Below are positions 1 through 7,006 of a stretch of DNA of 64,000 bases, piece by piece; within the stretch, counting starts at the first letter, position 1, and every line of letters begins with the position of its first letter. Source of the DNA: Tissierellales bacterium. Its GTDB lineage: Bacteria; Bacillota; Clostridia; Tissierellales; Sedimentibacteraceae. The stretch spans positions 124,001 to 188,000 of the forward strand of contig JAHDQO010000003.1 of the NCBI GenBank assembly GCA_018433765.1, in the 5' to 3' direction. The notes below the pieces were generated by a model, which was not told the origin of the DNA, searched no databases, and worked only from the letters and a program-made list of their open reading frames with translations. The translations under genes and the position numbers were made by a program.

Positions 1-472
1 AGTTAAAAATAAAGAAATAATAAATGATAAAAACTACTGCAGTCATTGTACTATTAACTTAAATAATACAGTTTGGGACAAGATAAACGAACTTTTTTTA
101 CATACTAGTGAAGAATTTTTTAATATAGGAAAGTATGTAATAACAGGAATTTTTATTTCAACAATATTCCAAATGATGTTTGATTCAATAGGCTTAAATA
201 ATATCAGTATAAGTAATAATCATGCGTTACTACTTATGCTTTTATTTGCTTTTTGCATTTCTGCTTGTTCTAATTCAGATGCATTTATAGCTAGAGGATT
301 AATGAATAGTTTTCCATTTGGTTCTATAATAGGTTTTTTAGTATTTGGTCCTATGCTTGATTTAAAAAATATATTAGTTCTGAACAAATATTTTAAAAGA
401 CATGTTTTGATAATATTTACAATTACATTAGTTCTTCTAACCTATACTATTGTGAGCATAGCTTTTTTTTAA
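1..472 (+). CDS. permease, UPF0718/DUF318 family, C-terminal part
   Basis: Only the 3' part of the gene is in the window; the reading frame is open from base 2 to the stop at 470-472, so the start lies upstream. The visible protein contains a Cys-rich YCSHC segment followed by at least three hydrophobic helices, with ISACSNSDAFIARGL in the second half. That pattern is typical of the last helices of UPF0718 permeases (YcgR/YraQ-like). The next gene follows 13 bp later and encodes a TIGR03943-type protein, and such permease/TIGR03943 pairs recur in Firmicutes. The substrate is unknown; a role in metal or metalloid export is suggested by family context and not by anything visible here. Confidence 0.7.
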   Translation, partial: VKNKEIINDKNYCSHCTINLNNTVWDKINELFLHTSEEFFNIGKYVITGIFISTIFQMMFDSIGLNNISISNNHALLLMLLFAFCISACSNSDAFIARGLMNSFPFGSIIGFLVFGPMLDLKNILVLNKYFKRHVLIIFTITLVLLTYTIVSIAFF

Positions 473-485
473 GGAAAGGATAAAA

Positions 486-1286
486 ATGAAATCAAAAATT
501 ACTAGAATAATAATTTTGTTAAGTTATAGTTTTGTAAATTTATATCTTATAGTAACTAAAAAAATTCTTAAGTACGTTCATCCTAAAATTATACCTATAA
601 TAGTTATAAGTATAATTATTATGAGCATTGCTAGTATGATATTAATATTAAATATAAAGATTGAAAACCATAATAAATCAAAAAAAAATATGTATATTAT
701 TTTTATTATTCCTATAGCTATGATTTTATTTATTCCATTTAAGCAATCTGAATGTTTAAATACTAATTTCACAGTTACACAAAATATTTCTATAGATAAT
801 AAAGAATTTGAATCTGCTGGTAAACAATCAATAAGCAATAATGATGTTATGAATTCAAAAGAAATAGATATAAATGAAGTTATTGAAAATAATAAGCTTG
901 ATGAAAAAATAAAAGAACTTATACTTGAAAATGATGTAATTGTTGTAACAGATAATAATTTTGTTAAATGGATGGATGAGTTATATGAAAATAAAATATA
1001 TGAAAATAAAGAAATACAAATAACTGGATTTGCTTATAAAGAATCAAATTTTAGCAAAAGTGAATTTGTTATAGCTAGATATATAATGGTTTGCTGTGCA
1101 GCTCATATGGCAGTAGGAGGTCTTATGTGTAATTATATGGCTGATGATATACAGCAAGATAGCTGGTACAATATATCTGGAACTATTAAGTATGAAACGT
1201 ATGATGGTGAGACATTACCTATTATAAAAGTTAATAAAGCAGTTGAAACAGAAACACCTAGTGTAGAATACGTGTATCCATACTAA
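486..1286 (+). CDS. TIGR03943-like membrane protein (YcgQ type), partner of the upstream permease
   Basis: 266 aa. There are two predicted transmembrane helices in residues 7-58 and a third around 68-85. A soluble extracytoplasmic domain follows, with a CCAAHMAVGG motif near residues 199-208 that resembles the conserved Cys/Ala-rich core of the TIGR03943 family. An AGGAAAGGA ribosome site lies just before the ATG. It starts 13 bp after the permease gene, so the two are almost certainly cotranscribed. Family members are usually 250-300 aa, so this copy is full length. The function is unknown; co-occurrence with the permease suggests one membrane complex. Confidence 0.65.
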   Translation: MKSKITRIIILLSYSFVNLYLIVTKKILKYVHPKIIPIIVISIIIMSIASMILILNIKIENHNKSKKNMYIIFIIPIAMILFIPFKQSECLNTNFTVTQNISIDNKEFESAGKQSISNNDVMNSKEIDINEVIENNKLDEKIKELILENDVIVVTDNNFVKWMDELYENKIYENKEIQITGFAYKESNFSKSEFVIARYIMVCCAAHMAVGGLMCNYMADDIQQDSWYNISGTIKYETYDGETLPIIKVNKAVETETPSVEYVYPY

Positions 1287-1315
1287 AAAAATTTGACAAA
1301 AGATTATTTTATAAC

Positions 1316-1344
1316 TTTACTTTTATATACATTTATGTTATTAT
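1316..1344 (+). promoter_or_regulatory. sigma-A-type promoter of the first FecBCD-like operon
   Basis: A -35 like TTTACT (1316-1321) and a -10 TATTAT (1339-1344) are separated by 17 bp. The expected start of transcription, about 1351, falls at the edge of the Fur-like box. Confidence 0.5.
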
Positions 1345-1351
1345 CGTAAAT

Positions 1352-1370
1352 GATAATAAAAATCATTATC
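1352..1370 (+). promoter_or_regulatory. Fur box
   Basis: GATAATAAAAATCATTATC matches the classic Fur consensus GATAATGATAATCATTATC at 17 of 19 positions. It covers the predicted transcription start, a repressing position. It implies iron-repressed expression of the ABC importer that follows. Confidence 0.75.
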
Positions 1371-1382
1371 TATATAATATTA

Positions 1383-1399
1383 TGTATGCCCGGCATACA
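1383..1399. promoter_or_regulatory. 17-bp palindrome in the leader, possible second operator
   Basis: TGTATGCCCGGCATACA is a perfect dyad with 8-bp arms around one central base. It lies between the Fur box and the ribosome site of the lipoprotein gene. It is unusually G+C-rich for this region. It may bind another regulator or form a small hairpin close to the ribosome site. Confidence 0.4.
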
Positions 1400-1412
1400 A
1401 AGGAGGTATAAA

Positions 1413-2507
1413 ATGAGAAAGGCTTTTATTATTCTAGTTATTGTAATATCTTTGGTAGGAATTTACGGATGCAGTGATAGAGAAGTGGCTGTAGATGATA
1501 AACTTTCTGAGATTGAAAAAAAAGAATTAAAAGAAAGAGAAGTTGTAGATTTAGGTGGTAATGTCGTTAAAATTCCATCAGCAGAAGAAATAAATCGTGT
1601 AGTAATTGTATCGCCGCCAATTACATCAATACAATATAGTGTTCTTAAGGATGCAAGTAAAATAGTTGCAGTAAATCCTCTAACATTTAAGAGTGCTAAT
1701 TCGGACATAGTAAAGGATGTTTTTGAAAATCTAGATAATATTAATACAAGTTTTGTAAAGGGATTTAATGTTGATATAGAAGCGGTATTGAATCTTAAAC
1801 CAGATATAATTTTCTATTATGGACAGCAGCAAAAGAAGGGTCTCGAGAGTTTGGAAATACCAATGGTTGATTTTATGAAACAAAAAGAAAGAAACCCTAT
1901 AATTATAACAACTGAATGGGAAAGATTAATTAGAAAAATATTTGATATTAATGATAGTACTACAATAAATGATGAGTGGAATAAAATAGATAAAAATGTT
2001 ATTAGTCGTATAAAAGAATTAAAGGTAAATAAATTAAAAGGATTAATGATATTTAACAACAGCGGTAACAAGATAACCGTTAGCGGCAACAATACATATG
2101 GAGATTACTGGATAGAGATGAGTGGATTAATAAATGTAGCTGATAATATAGATGGTGAAAAAGAAGTTAGTATAGAACAGATTTATCAATGGAATCCAGA
2201 TATAATTTATGTATTTAGGGGACCATCAGCCTCAAGCTATATAGAAGGTGAGAAGGATTGGTCTAGAATTAAAGCTGTTAAAGACAATAAAGTTTATGAT
2301 GTTCCTAAGGGTATTTATTCATGGGGAGCACCTAATGCAGATTCACCTCTTATGGTTCAGTGGATGGCAGCTAAAAATTATCCCAATTATTTTAGTGATT
2401 ATAATATAAATAATATCATAAAGGAGTATTATAAGGAACATTATAGTATAACACTGACAGATGAGATTATATCTTCAATTCTTGAACCTAAAAAAGAAAG
2501 AGAGTAA
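1413..2507 (+). CDS. iron-complex ABC transporter substrate-binding lipoprotein
   Basis: 364 aa from the ATG at 1413, chosen because AAAGGAGG (1399-1406) sits before it; an upstream in-frame ATG at 1350 lies inside the Fur box. An N-terminal lipoprotein signal ends at the lipobox VGIYGC, so Cys20 is the likely lipidated residue. The rest matches the periplasmic-binding fold of the FecB/FhuD/BtuF class (PF01497), with PDIIFYYG and PDIIYVFRGP segments. It should bind a ferric-siderophore, haem or corrinoid on the outer face of the membrane and deliver it to the permease encoded 6 bp downstream. The ligand cannot be read from sequence. The Fur box argues for iron. Confidence 0.85.
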   Translation: MRKAFIILVIVISLVGIYGCSDREVAVDDKLSEIEKKELKEREVVDLGGNVVKIPSAEEINRVVIVSPPITSIQYSVLKDASKIVAVNPLTFKSANSDIVKDVFENLDNINTSFVKGFNVDIEAVLNLKPDIIFYYGQQQKKGLESLEIPMVDFMKQKERNPIIITTEWERLIRKIFDINDSTTINDEWNKIDKNVISRIKELKVNKLKGLMIFNNSGNKITVSGNNTYGDYWIEMSGLINVADNIDGEKEVSIEQIYQWNPDIIYVFRGPSASSYIEGEKDWSRIKAVKDNKVYDVPKGIYSWGAPNADSPLMVQWMAAKNYPNYFSDYNINNIIKEYYKEHYSITLTDEIISSILEPKKERE

Positions 2508-2513
2508 TAAAAT

Positions 2514-3524
2514 ATGAAATATAATAAGTTTATTAGATACTGCATAATACTGAGTATTGTATTAATAATTCTTATAATAACTTCTTTAACAGTTGGAAAA
2601 TATGAAATATCTAGAGTTGATTTATTTAGCTTATTAAAGGATGTTTTATCTAATAGGCTTTCTATGGATGACACTAAAGCGTTTGTTATTTTTTCTGTAA
2701 GACTTCCAAGAATACTAATGGCAGTTATTGTTGGTAGTGGACTTGCTGCTGCAGGAGTAGGAATGCAGGCTATTTTTAAGAATCCATTGGTAAGTCCTAG
2801 AATTCTTGGAGTATCGGCAGGTGCAAGTTTTGGTGTTGCCTTAGGTATTTTGGTTTGCAACAACGCTATGTTTATACAATTCATGGCATTTGTATGGGGA
2901 ATTGTAGCTGTAATTCTAACTTATTTAATTGGCAAAAACAATAAATCTTCGTCTGTTATTATGTTGGTATTAGCAGGTATAATAGTAAGCGCAGTTTTCA
3001 CATCGCTATTATCGTTAGTACAGTATAGTGCCGATGTAGATACTGAACTGCCTTCGATTATTTATTGGCTTATGGGAAGCTTAGCAGGTGTTAAAATGAC
3101 TGATGTTAAAACAGCTTTTTTTCCTATAGCACTTTCACTTGTGTTACTGTTTATGATGCGATGGAAACTAAATATGTTGTCATTATCTGATGAAGAAGCG
3201 GAAGCACTTGGTCTTAATGTTAAACTATATAGAGTATTAATAATTATATCGTCTACTGTTATTTCAGCTACTGCAGTATCAATGTGTGGAATGATTGGAT
3301 GGGTAGGATTGATTACACCTCACATTGGCAGAATGATAGTAGGTACAGACAATGAAAAATTAATTCCTGTTTCAATAATCATTGGAGGAATATATCTTTT
3401 GTTAATAGATGATTTTTGTAGATTGCTATATAGTTCAGAAATACCGCTTTCAGTGTTAACAGCTTTAATAGGAGCACCTGTATTTGGAATTCTTTTAAAA
3501 AAGACTGGAGGAAAGTGGATATGA
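2514..3524 (+). CDS. FecCD-type ABC transporter permease
   Basis: 336 aa, polytopic, with the FecCD/BtuC family signatures: SVRLPRILMAVIVGSGLAAAG near residues 61-81, NPLVSPRILGVSAGASFG near 92-109, and GMIGWVGLITPHIGRM in the second half. About nine to ten helices are expected, normal for the family (about 330-350 aa). It follows the lipoprotein gene by 6 bp and overlaps the ATPase start by 4 bp (ATGA), so the three form one translationally coupled importer. Confidence 0.92.
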   Translation: MKYNKFIRYCIILSIVLIILIITSLTVGKYEISRVDLFSLLKDVLSNRLSMDDTKAFVIFSVRLPRILMAVIVGSGLAAAGVGMQAIFKNPLVSPRILGVSAGASFGVALGILVCNNAMFIQFMAFVWGIVAVILTYLIGKNNKSSSVIMLVLAGIIVSAVFTSLLSLVQYSADVDTELPSIIYWLMGSLAGVKMTDVKTAFFPIALSLVLLFMMRWKLNMLSLSDEEAEALGLNVKLYRVLIIISSTVISATAVSMCGMIGWVGLITPHIGRMIVGTDNEKLIPVSIIIGGIYLLLIDDFCRLLYSSEIPLSVLTALIGAPVFGILLKKTGGKWI

Positions 3525-4267
3525 TTTTTGAAGTTAAAGAAGGATACTTTAATTATAATGATTCACCTGTTCTAAAAAACATAAACATCATGATTAAAAA
3601 GGGAGAACTAATGACTATATTAGGACCAAATGGAGTTGGCAAAACTACATTAGTAAAATGCATGTTAGGATTTTTGAAATGGGAAAATGGTGATACATTA
3701 ATAAATGGTTATTCCATTAAAACATTTTCAAGAAATGATTTATGGAAAAAAATAGGATATGTGCCTCAGATGAAAACTTTACCCTTTTCCTATACAGTAG
3801 AATCATTAGTCCTTATGGGTCGAAATCCTTATATTAATTTCTTTTCTAAGCCAGCAAAAGAGGATTATTACTGTGTGGATAAAATATTGAAAACATTTAG
3901 GCTTGAACATTTGAAAAATAAACCAATAAATAAATTAAGTGGTGGAGAAATACAGATGATACTAATAGCTAGAGCATTAGTTGCTGATCCAGAGTTGCTA
4001 ATCCTTGATGAACCAGAGTTGAATTTAGATTTAGCAAACCAAGTTAAGATTTTTGAAATATTGGCACAACTGGTTAATTCTAAGGGGATTAGTTGCATAA
4101 TCAATACGCATCATCCTATTAATGCTGTAAGATATGGTCAAAAATCATTACTATTAATGAAAAATTATCATTATCTTTATGGTGATACAAAAGACATTTT
4201 AAACAGAGAAAATCTTTCTAAAACATTTGGATTATCAGAGGAATGGTTTAATTTTAAAATTAGCTAG
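3521..4267 (+). CDS. FecE/FhuC-type ABC transporter ATP-binding protein
   Basis: 248 aa from the ATG at 3521, which overlaps the permease stop as ATGA and lies 9 bp after GGAGG. A GTG at 3515 would be too close to the ribosome site. The Walker A motif is GPNGVGKTT (about residues 34-42), the ABC signature LSGGE, the Walker B LLILDEPE, and an H-loop His lies in NTHHP. It is the energising subunit of the importer encoded just upstream. Confidence 0.93.
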   Translation: MIFEVKEGYFNYNDSPVLKNINIMIKKGELMTILGPNGVGKTTLVKCMLGFLKWENGDTLINGYSIKTFSRNDLWKKIGYVPQMKTLPFSYTVESLVLMGRNPYINFFSKPAKEDYYCVDKILKTFRLEHLKNKPINKLSGGEIQMILIARALVADPELLILDEPELNLDLANQVKIFEILAQLVNSKGISCIINTHHPINAVRYGQKSLLLMKNYHYLYGDTKDILNRENLSKTFGLSEEWFNFKIS

Positions 4268-4277
4268 GAGGTATATA

Positions 4278-5279
4278 ATGAAAAGCAGCCCCAAAAACTT
4301 TTACAAAATGATACAAAATTATAAGGAAGCTCAGCTATTATTTGCAGCGATAGAATTAGATATTTTTTCTTATTTGAAAGATTATACAGAAGTTAAAAGT
4401 GTGACTTTAGCGACAAGTTATAATGAAAGAAATCTTAAACTTTTTTTAAATAGTTTGGTTTCAATTGGATTATTAGAGAAACAAAATGATAGATACAGAA
4501 ATACTGAACTAGTGGATTGTTATTTAAATAAAAAAAGTGATACCTTTTTAGGTGAGTTTATACTATTTAGAGAAGAAATGACAAGATTAACTAATGTAGT
4601 AGAACGTGTGAAACATGGACCAATTCAGAAAGTTGCAAAAAATAACATGGGAGTTGAAGTTTATGACTTTTATAAATTGGCAAAGGTATCAATAAATGAA
4701 ATGTATACAGGCAGAGTACAATCACTTTTAGAAGCATTGGAATCAATTTTTGATTTAGATAAAGAGTTAAAAATATTAGACTTGGGCGGAGGTTCTGGTG
4801 TATTGGCTATAGAGATAATTAAGAAATATCCTAATTCAAAAGGTATTATTTTTGAGCATCCATCAGTATCAAAACTACCGAAAGAATTAGTTAAAGAAAA
4901 GGGACTTGAGGAACGTATCAAAGTTTTATCTGGTGATTTTACTAAAGATAATATAGGAAATAATTATGACCTAATAATTGCATCAGGAATACTAGATTTT
5001 GCAAAAGATAGTTTGCCTAATATGGTAGGAAAATTATATCAATCTCTAAAAAATTCTGGATATTTATATTTAGTAAAGCATAATGTAAGCAAAGATTATA
5101 CTTCTCCAAAAGAAACAATTGTTGGATGGTTATCAAGTCATTTAGATGGATTAGATGTTTTAATAGATAGTGAAAGCATCTGTAAAGCTGTTCAAAAAGC
5201 TGGTTTTAAAGAATTAAAAATTAGCGAAGTAAAAGGAATTATAGATAACCTTGAAGGTGAGTTTTATAAAAAACATTAA
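4278..5279 (+). CDS. class I SAM-dependent methyltransferase with N-terminal dimerisation/winged-helix domain
   Basis: 333 aa from the ATG at 4278, which follows TAGGAGGT. Residues 1-100 resemble the dimerisation domain of O-methyltransferases of the acetylserotonin-methyltransferase/CrtF type (QLLFAAIELDIFSYL). Residues about 165-290 carry the SAM-binding loop ILDLGGGSGVLAIEI and an acidic IIFEHPSV strand. It starts 10 bp after the ATPase, so it belongs to the Fur-controlled operon. A methyltransferase tied to an iron-complex importer could modify or dismantle the imported chelate, but the substrate is not known. Confidence 0.8.
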   Translation: MKSSPKNFYKMIQNYKEAQLLFAAIELDIFSYLKDYTEVKSVTLATSYNERNLKLFLNSLVSIGLLEKQNDRYRNTELVDCYLNKKSDTFLGEFILFREEMTRLTNVVERVKHGPIQKVAKNNMGVEVYDFYKLAKVSINEMYTGRVQSLLEALESIFDLDKELKILDLGGGSGVLAIEIIKKYPNSKGIIFEHPSVSKLPKELVKEKGLEERIKVLSGDFTKDNIGNNYDLIIASGILDFAKDSLPNMVGKLYQSLKNSGYLYLVKHNVSKDYTSPKETIVGWLSSHLDGLDVLIDSESICKAVQKAGFKELKISEVKGIIDNLEGEFYKKH

Positions 5280-5296
5280 GTTTTTGTATATTTAAA

Positions 5297-5325
5297 TTGA
5301 AACTTATATTTCAACACTTTATAAT
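5297..5325 (+). promoter_or_regulatory. promoter of the MarR gene, overlapped by a dyad, leaderless
   Basis: A -35 TTGAAA (5297-5302) and a -10 TATAAT (5320-5325) are separated by exactly 17 bp. Transcription should begin about 7 bp after the -10, which is the ATG at 5332. The imperfect dyad TTGAAACTTATATTTCAA (5297-5314) covers the -35 and is a likely MarR self-operator. Confidence 0.6.
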
Positions 5326-5331
5326 TAAAGC

Positions 5332-5781
5332 ATGAAAGATAAAACTAGTGAAATAATGGTTGAGTTTGTTAAACTAATAGAAGTAGTAGCAAATGGTAAA
5401 AAGAAGGTATTTAATTTCGGAGATGACTTGATATTTTATAGAGGTGAAATTCATATGATTAAAGTGATAGGTGATTATCCAGGTATTTATATATCTGAAA
5501 TGGCTAGACACTTTAATGTTACTCGAGCAGTCGTTTCAAAGACTATAATGAAATTAGAAAGGAATGGATTTGTAAGTAAAGAAATAGATCCTTCTAATAA
5601 AAAACTTGTATGTCTTAAATTAACAGAAAAGGGACAGAAAGCTTATAATGAAAACAAAGCTTTTCATAAAAAGAATGATACTCCTATATTTGAATTTTTA
5701 GATACGTTAGGAGATAAAGACTTAGATTTGATAAAAGATTTTTTGGTAAAAGCAAATGGTATGGTAAAAAACAATTTTTAA
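5332..5781 (+). CDS. MarR-family transcriptional regulator
   Basis: 149 aa, the normal length for MarR proteins. The winged helix-turn-helix spans about residues 40-100 (YISEMARHFNVTRAVVSKTI, then the wing around DPSNKKLVCLKLTEKG). No ribosome site precedes the ATG, but a consensus promoter places the transcript start at or next to the ATG, so the message is probably leaderless. It follows the iron importer/methyltransferase operon and is convergent with the AraC gene, whose stop is adjacent. It probably represses itself and perhaps neighbouring genes; the effector is unknown. Confidence 0.85.
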   Translation: MKDKTSEIMVEFVKLIEVVANGKKKVFNFGDDLIFYRGEIHMIKVIGDYPGIYISEMARHFNVTRAVVSKTIMKLERNGFVSKEIDPSNKKLVCLKLTEKGQKAYNENKAFHKKNDTPIFEFLDTLGDKDLDLIKDFLVKANGMVKNNF

Positions 5782-6756
5782 TCAGAATTGTTTTTTTCTA
5801 TATTCTTTAGGCGTAAATCCAGTTGCTTGTTTAAACATCTCAGAAAAGCTGCCATGTAGTTTATAGCCTACTTTATTTGATATCTCTCCTATTTTAATGT
5901 CTGAGCATATAAGCAATTCTTTTGCTTTGTTAATGCGTAGAGACTGTATATATTCTGTTATTGTTGAGTTATAAACTTGTTTGAATGTATTAGTTAATTT
6001 GTTATGGCTCATGCATGCTATCTTAGATAATGTATCTAACGAAACAGTATTTGTATAATTTTGATTTAAATAATTTTCAACTATACTTAGCTTTTCTATT
6101 TCCCAATCAGGAATGTTATCATTGTCATTAAAAGATAATTGATTCTTTCCCCACTGCATTACCAATGAAATAAGTTCCATAACCTTACTTTCATAATATA
6201 TTCTCGCGATATCGTTAGATGGTTGGAATGAACGTATTTGATTTAATACTAACGTTATTTCAGGAACAGAATTATTTCCATCAAATTTAGAAAATATATT
6301 TAACATACTTTGTAAATCAATAGAGTATTTATTTGGCAGGAACTTTTGATAAAATTCAGGTGTAAAACAGATGCCAACATTACAAATTTTCGTATTCACG
6401 TTTATTGTCTGATGGAAAATATCATTATTACCTACATATCCTATTAAGCTTTGCATGTGTCCATTTTTATTTTTTAGTAAAAGTTCAGCATTAGATGTTT
6501 CATAATTACCAAGACATACAAAAGGTGGATGTTCATATTGGAAATAAAAATCGCTTTTGAAAGTTAAGTTAAAAATTGATATAGCATATAAATTATCTAC
6601 AGGATAAACCCAAAAAAAACCTGTACCGATTAAGGGGTCAAGTTCATAATAAATACCACAGCGTTTACTATTGTGTGGAATATCTGAAGGAAAAAATCCA
6701 AGCTTTGATAAATAAGGTAAATATAATTGATTTAGTATTGTTTTCAAAGATATCAC
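5782..6756 (-). CDS. AraC-family transcriptional regulator
   Basis: 324 aa. The C-terminal ~100 residues contain two helix-turn-helix motifs (LDTLSKIACMSHNKLTNTFK and IGEISNKVGYKLHGSFSEMF) followed by the family tail TGFTPKEYRKK. The N-terminal ~220 residues are a sensing domain without obvious cupin motifs. It is divergent from two ABC half-transporter genes of the YbtPQ/IrtAB kind. This recalls YbtA, an AraC activator of siderophore uptake that senses the loaded siderophore. The intergenic region holds a 21-bp-spaced direct repeat that is a plausible binding site. Confidence 0.88.
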   Translation of the reverse strand: MISLKTILNQLYLPYLSKLGFFPSDIPHNSKRCGIYYELDPLIGTGFFWVYPVDNLYAISIFNLTFKSDFYFQYEHPPFVCLGNYETSNAELLLKNKNGHMQSLIGYVGNNDIFHQTINVNTKICNVGICFTPEFYQKFLPNKYSIDLQSMLNIFSKFDGNNSVPEITLVLNQIRSFQPSNDIARIYYESKVMELISLVMQWGKNQLSFNDNDNIPDWEIEKLSIVENYLNQNYTNTVSLDTLSKIACMSHNKLTNTFKQVYNSTITEYIQSLRINKAKELLICSDIKIGEISNKVGYKLHGSFSEMFKQATGFTPKEYRKKQF

Positions 6757-6762
6757 TCCTAA

Positions 6763-6794
6763 AATTTTGGCTATTACACAAACAATTTTGGCTA
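6763..6794. promoter_or_regulatory. direct repeat, candidate AraC-family operator
   Basis: AATTTTGGCTA occurs at 6763-6773 and again at 6784-6794. The 21-bp spacing is two helical turns, so both copies face the same side of the DNA. It lies immediately upstream of the AraC start and in the divergent control region, as expected for an AraC dimer site. Confidence 0.5.
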
Positions 6795-6817
6795 AATGTC
6801 ATAAGGCGTTATTAATA

Positions 6818-6846
6818 TTGACTTTCATTATCATAAAATGTAGTAT
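6818..6846 (+). promoter_or_regulatory. candidate promoter for the ABC half-transporter operon
   Basis: TTGACT (6818-6823) and TAGTAT (6841-6846) are separated by 17 bp, about 160 bp before the first gene. A second, weaker option is TTGAAT at 6930. The long leader could leave room for the Fur site and activator contacts. Confidence 0.4.
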
Positions 6847-6870
6847 TTATATATTATATCAAACTATTAA

Positions 6871-6889
6871 GATAATTAAAACAATTATC
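6871..6889 (+). promoter_or_regulatory. Fur-like box
   Basis: GATAATTAAAACAATTATC is a 7-5-7 inverted repeat matching the Fur consensus at 15 of 19 positions. It is about 18 bp downstream of the predicted transcription start of the transporter operon. Confidence 0.55.
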
Positions 6890-7006
6890 TCAGACTTATG
6901 AAAAATGAATTTTCATTGTTATTTTTGAGTTGAATTTATTTGATTTAAACATACATTAAAATTCAAGTTTTCAAAAGTCTATTATTTTGTAAGAAAGGAA
7001 GGGATT

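Noticed and set aside
1350-1412. Upstream in-frame start for the first iron-binding lipoprotein
   Set aside because: That ATG lies inside the Fur box and at the predicted transcription start, has no ribosome site and would bury the signal peptide; the ATG at 1413 follows AAAGGAGG.
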